Positions 63,330 to 64,000 of a stretch of DNA of 64,000 nt are shown here, one piece after another (the first letter of the stretch is position 1; every line of letters starts with the position of its first letter). The notes under the pieces were generated by a model. That model did no database searches and was not told where the DNA came from. It worked only from the letters and a program-made list of their open reading frames with translations. Source of the stretch: Bacteroidia bacterium (GTDB taxonomy: Bacteria; Bacteroidota; Bacteroidia; Bacteroidales; Azobacteroidaceae); NCBI GenBank assembly GCA_025999935.1, contig BNXY01000007.1, forward strand, positions 1 to 64,000, in the 5' to 3' direction. The translations under genes were made by a program, and so were the position numbers.

Positions 63330-63488
63330 ATCATTATATTAAATCGTTTTTGATGGAACAAAGATATATCTTTTCCATCAATTAGCCAAGGAGCTACGCA
63401 TGAAAATAATATTTTGCCTAAAATATCATTTTTAGGCTAAATCATAGAAGGTGCTATTGGCATTTTACTTCGACGAAGTCAAGTCGGG

Positions 63489-64000
63489 TTACGACTTTTT
63501 CACCGCCACGCAATAAATACTGTTCTCCGTCCTAACCACAATCATTCCATCCGTAAACGCCGGAGTGGCAAATGTTTTTTCGCCGGTTTCAAACGAAGTT
63601 ATCTGCTTGAAATCATTGTTGGCCGTATAGATAAACATTTTGCCTTCGGTGCTGAAAACGTACAATTTGCCTTCGGTAATGACCGGCGAGGAATAAAATT
63701 CGGTATTCAACTCGTGCGATTGTTTGAGCGTTCCGGTTTGGGCGTCGTAACAAGCCAATACGCCATAACTCGTTGCCAGATAGATATTTTCTTTCGTGGC
63801 AACGGGCGAAGATACTTCGGGTAAAAAATCGTTCGCTTCCCACAAAGTTTCGCCGGTAATGGCGTTCACGGCAATCAATGCGGCATATTCGCTGGCTCCA
63901 AACACGATATCCGCAGCGCTGCACGGACTGGAAGCGACTTCGCCGCTTAATCCTTTCACTTGCCAATATTGTTCGCCGTTGCTGGGGTTGTATGCTGTGA
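63489..64000 (-). CDS. PQQ-type beta-propeller protein, C-terminal part
   Basis: The gene runs off the window; the frame is open to 64000 without a start codon (AYNPSNGEQYWQVKGLSGEV). Blades of the PQQ/YncE type repeat: ALIAVNAITGETLWEAND, GVLACYDAQTGTLKQSHELN and KLYVFSTEGKMFIYTAN. Such outer or periplasmic propellers act as scaffolds or quinoprotein-like enzymes. The missing N-terminus prevents a finer call. Confidence 0.8.
   Translation of the reverse strand, partial: TAYNPSNGEQYWQVKGLSGEVASSPCSAADIVFGASEYAALIAVNAITGETLWEANDFLPEVSSPVATKENIYLATSYGVLACYDAQTGTLKQSHELNTEFYSSPVITEGKLYVFSTEGKMFIYTANNDFKQITSFETGEKTFATPAFTDGMIVVRTENSIYCVAVKKS

Overview
The window comes from a chromosome of the phylum Bacteroidota, most likely a Bacteroidales relative. 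The evidence is the repeated promoter form TTTG-19 bp-TAnnTTTG, a Rho factor with a long lysine/proline-rich N-terminal extension, a hybrid two-component regulator beside GH43/GH51 enzymes, an XRE-cupin regulator beside an acyl-CoA ligase, and several families with close Bacteroidota equivalents. Species cannot be named from the sequence alone.

Region 1 (about 1-20.8 kb) is an A+T-rich defence island on the + strand. Its left 1.9 kb is a graveyard of an integrase, a mobilisation gene, an XRE regulator and an HNH nuclease. Next comes a Wadjet-like SMC anti-plasmid system whose halves are separated. jetA-jetB (1933-3707) and jetC-jetD (12064-16607) flank about 8.3 kb of cargo. The first codons of jetC recur at the end of jetB, at the end of the first cargo block and at the true jetC start. 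Cargo 1 holds a helical protein, a PD-(D/E)XK-type nuclease and RhuM. Cargo 2 holds an AbiEi/AbiEii-like pair, a TPR protein, a PD-(D/E)XK nuclease and a metallophosphoesterase. The island then decays into an AlbA/RecG-like pseudogene invaded by an inverted-repeat-flanked GxxExxY gene, a collapsed TOTE-type gene, a dead IS110 transposase, and an XRE-DUF1016 pair whose nuclease core is deleted.

Region 2 (about 21-38 kb) is core metabolism: an arabinan-type locus (hybrid two-component regulator, GH43, GH51), tRNA-Ser, mltG, an acetyl-CoA hydrolase/CoA-transferase family enzyme, an ABC-2 exporter, pheS, nth, and a GH3 glycosidase that overlaps nth tail to tail.

Region 3 (about 38-46.9 kb) is a second accessory island. 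It has a candidate short RNA, a decayed XRE gene, an intact DUF1016 nuclease, a SIR2-STAND-TPR (NLR-like) defence protein, a DinD-like protein, three rhuM 5' remnants, and a tandem duplication carrying GIY-YIG genes and palindromic elements. It ends in a second AlbA/RecG-like pseudogene.

Region 4 (about 46.9-64 kb) is core again: a TonB receptor with a LytS/LytTR pair, an integrase relic, the SRP RNA, an acyl-CoA ligase with its regulator, rpsO, a GT2 glycosyltransferase, outer-membrane proteins, rho, tilS, a FemAB/GNAT-like protein, and a PQQ-propeller protein cut by the window end.

A theme running through both islands is short palindromic DNA inserted in frame inside coding sequences (jetC, the phosphoesterase, both DUF1016 genes, dinD, rhuM remnants, GIY-YIG tails). 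All assignments rest on motif recognition by eye; no database search was run.
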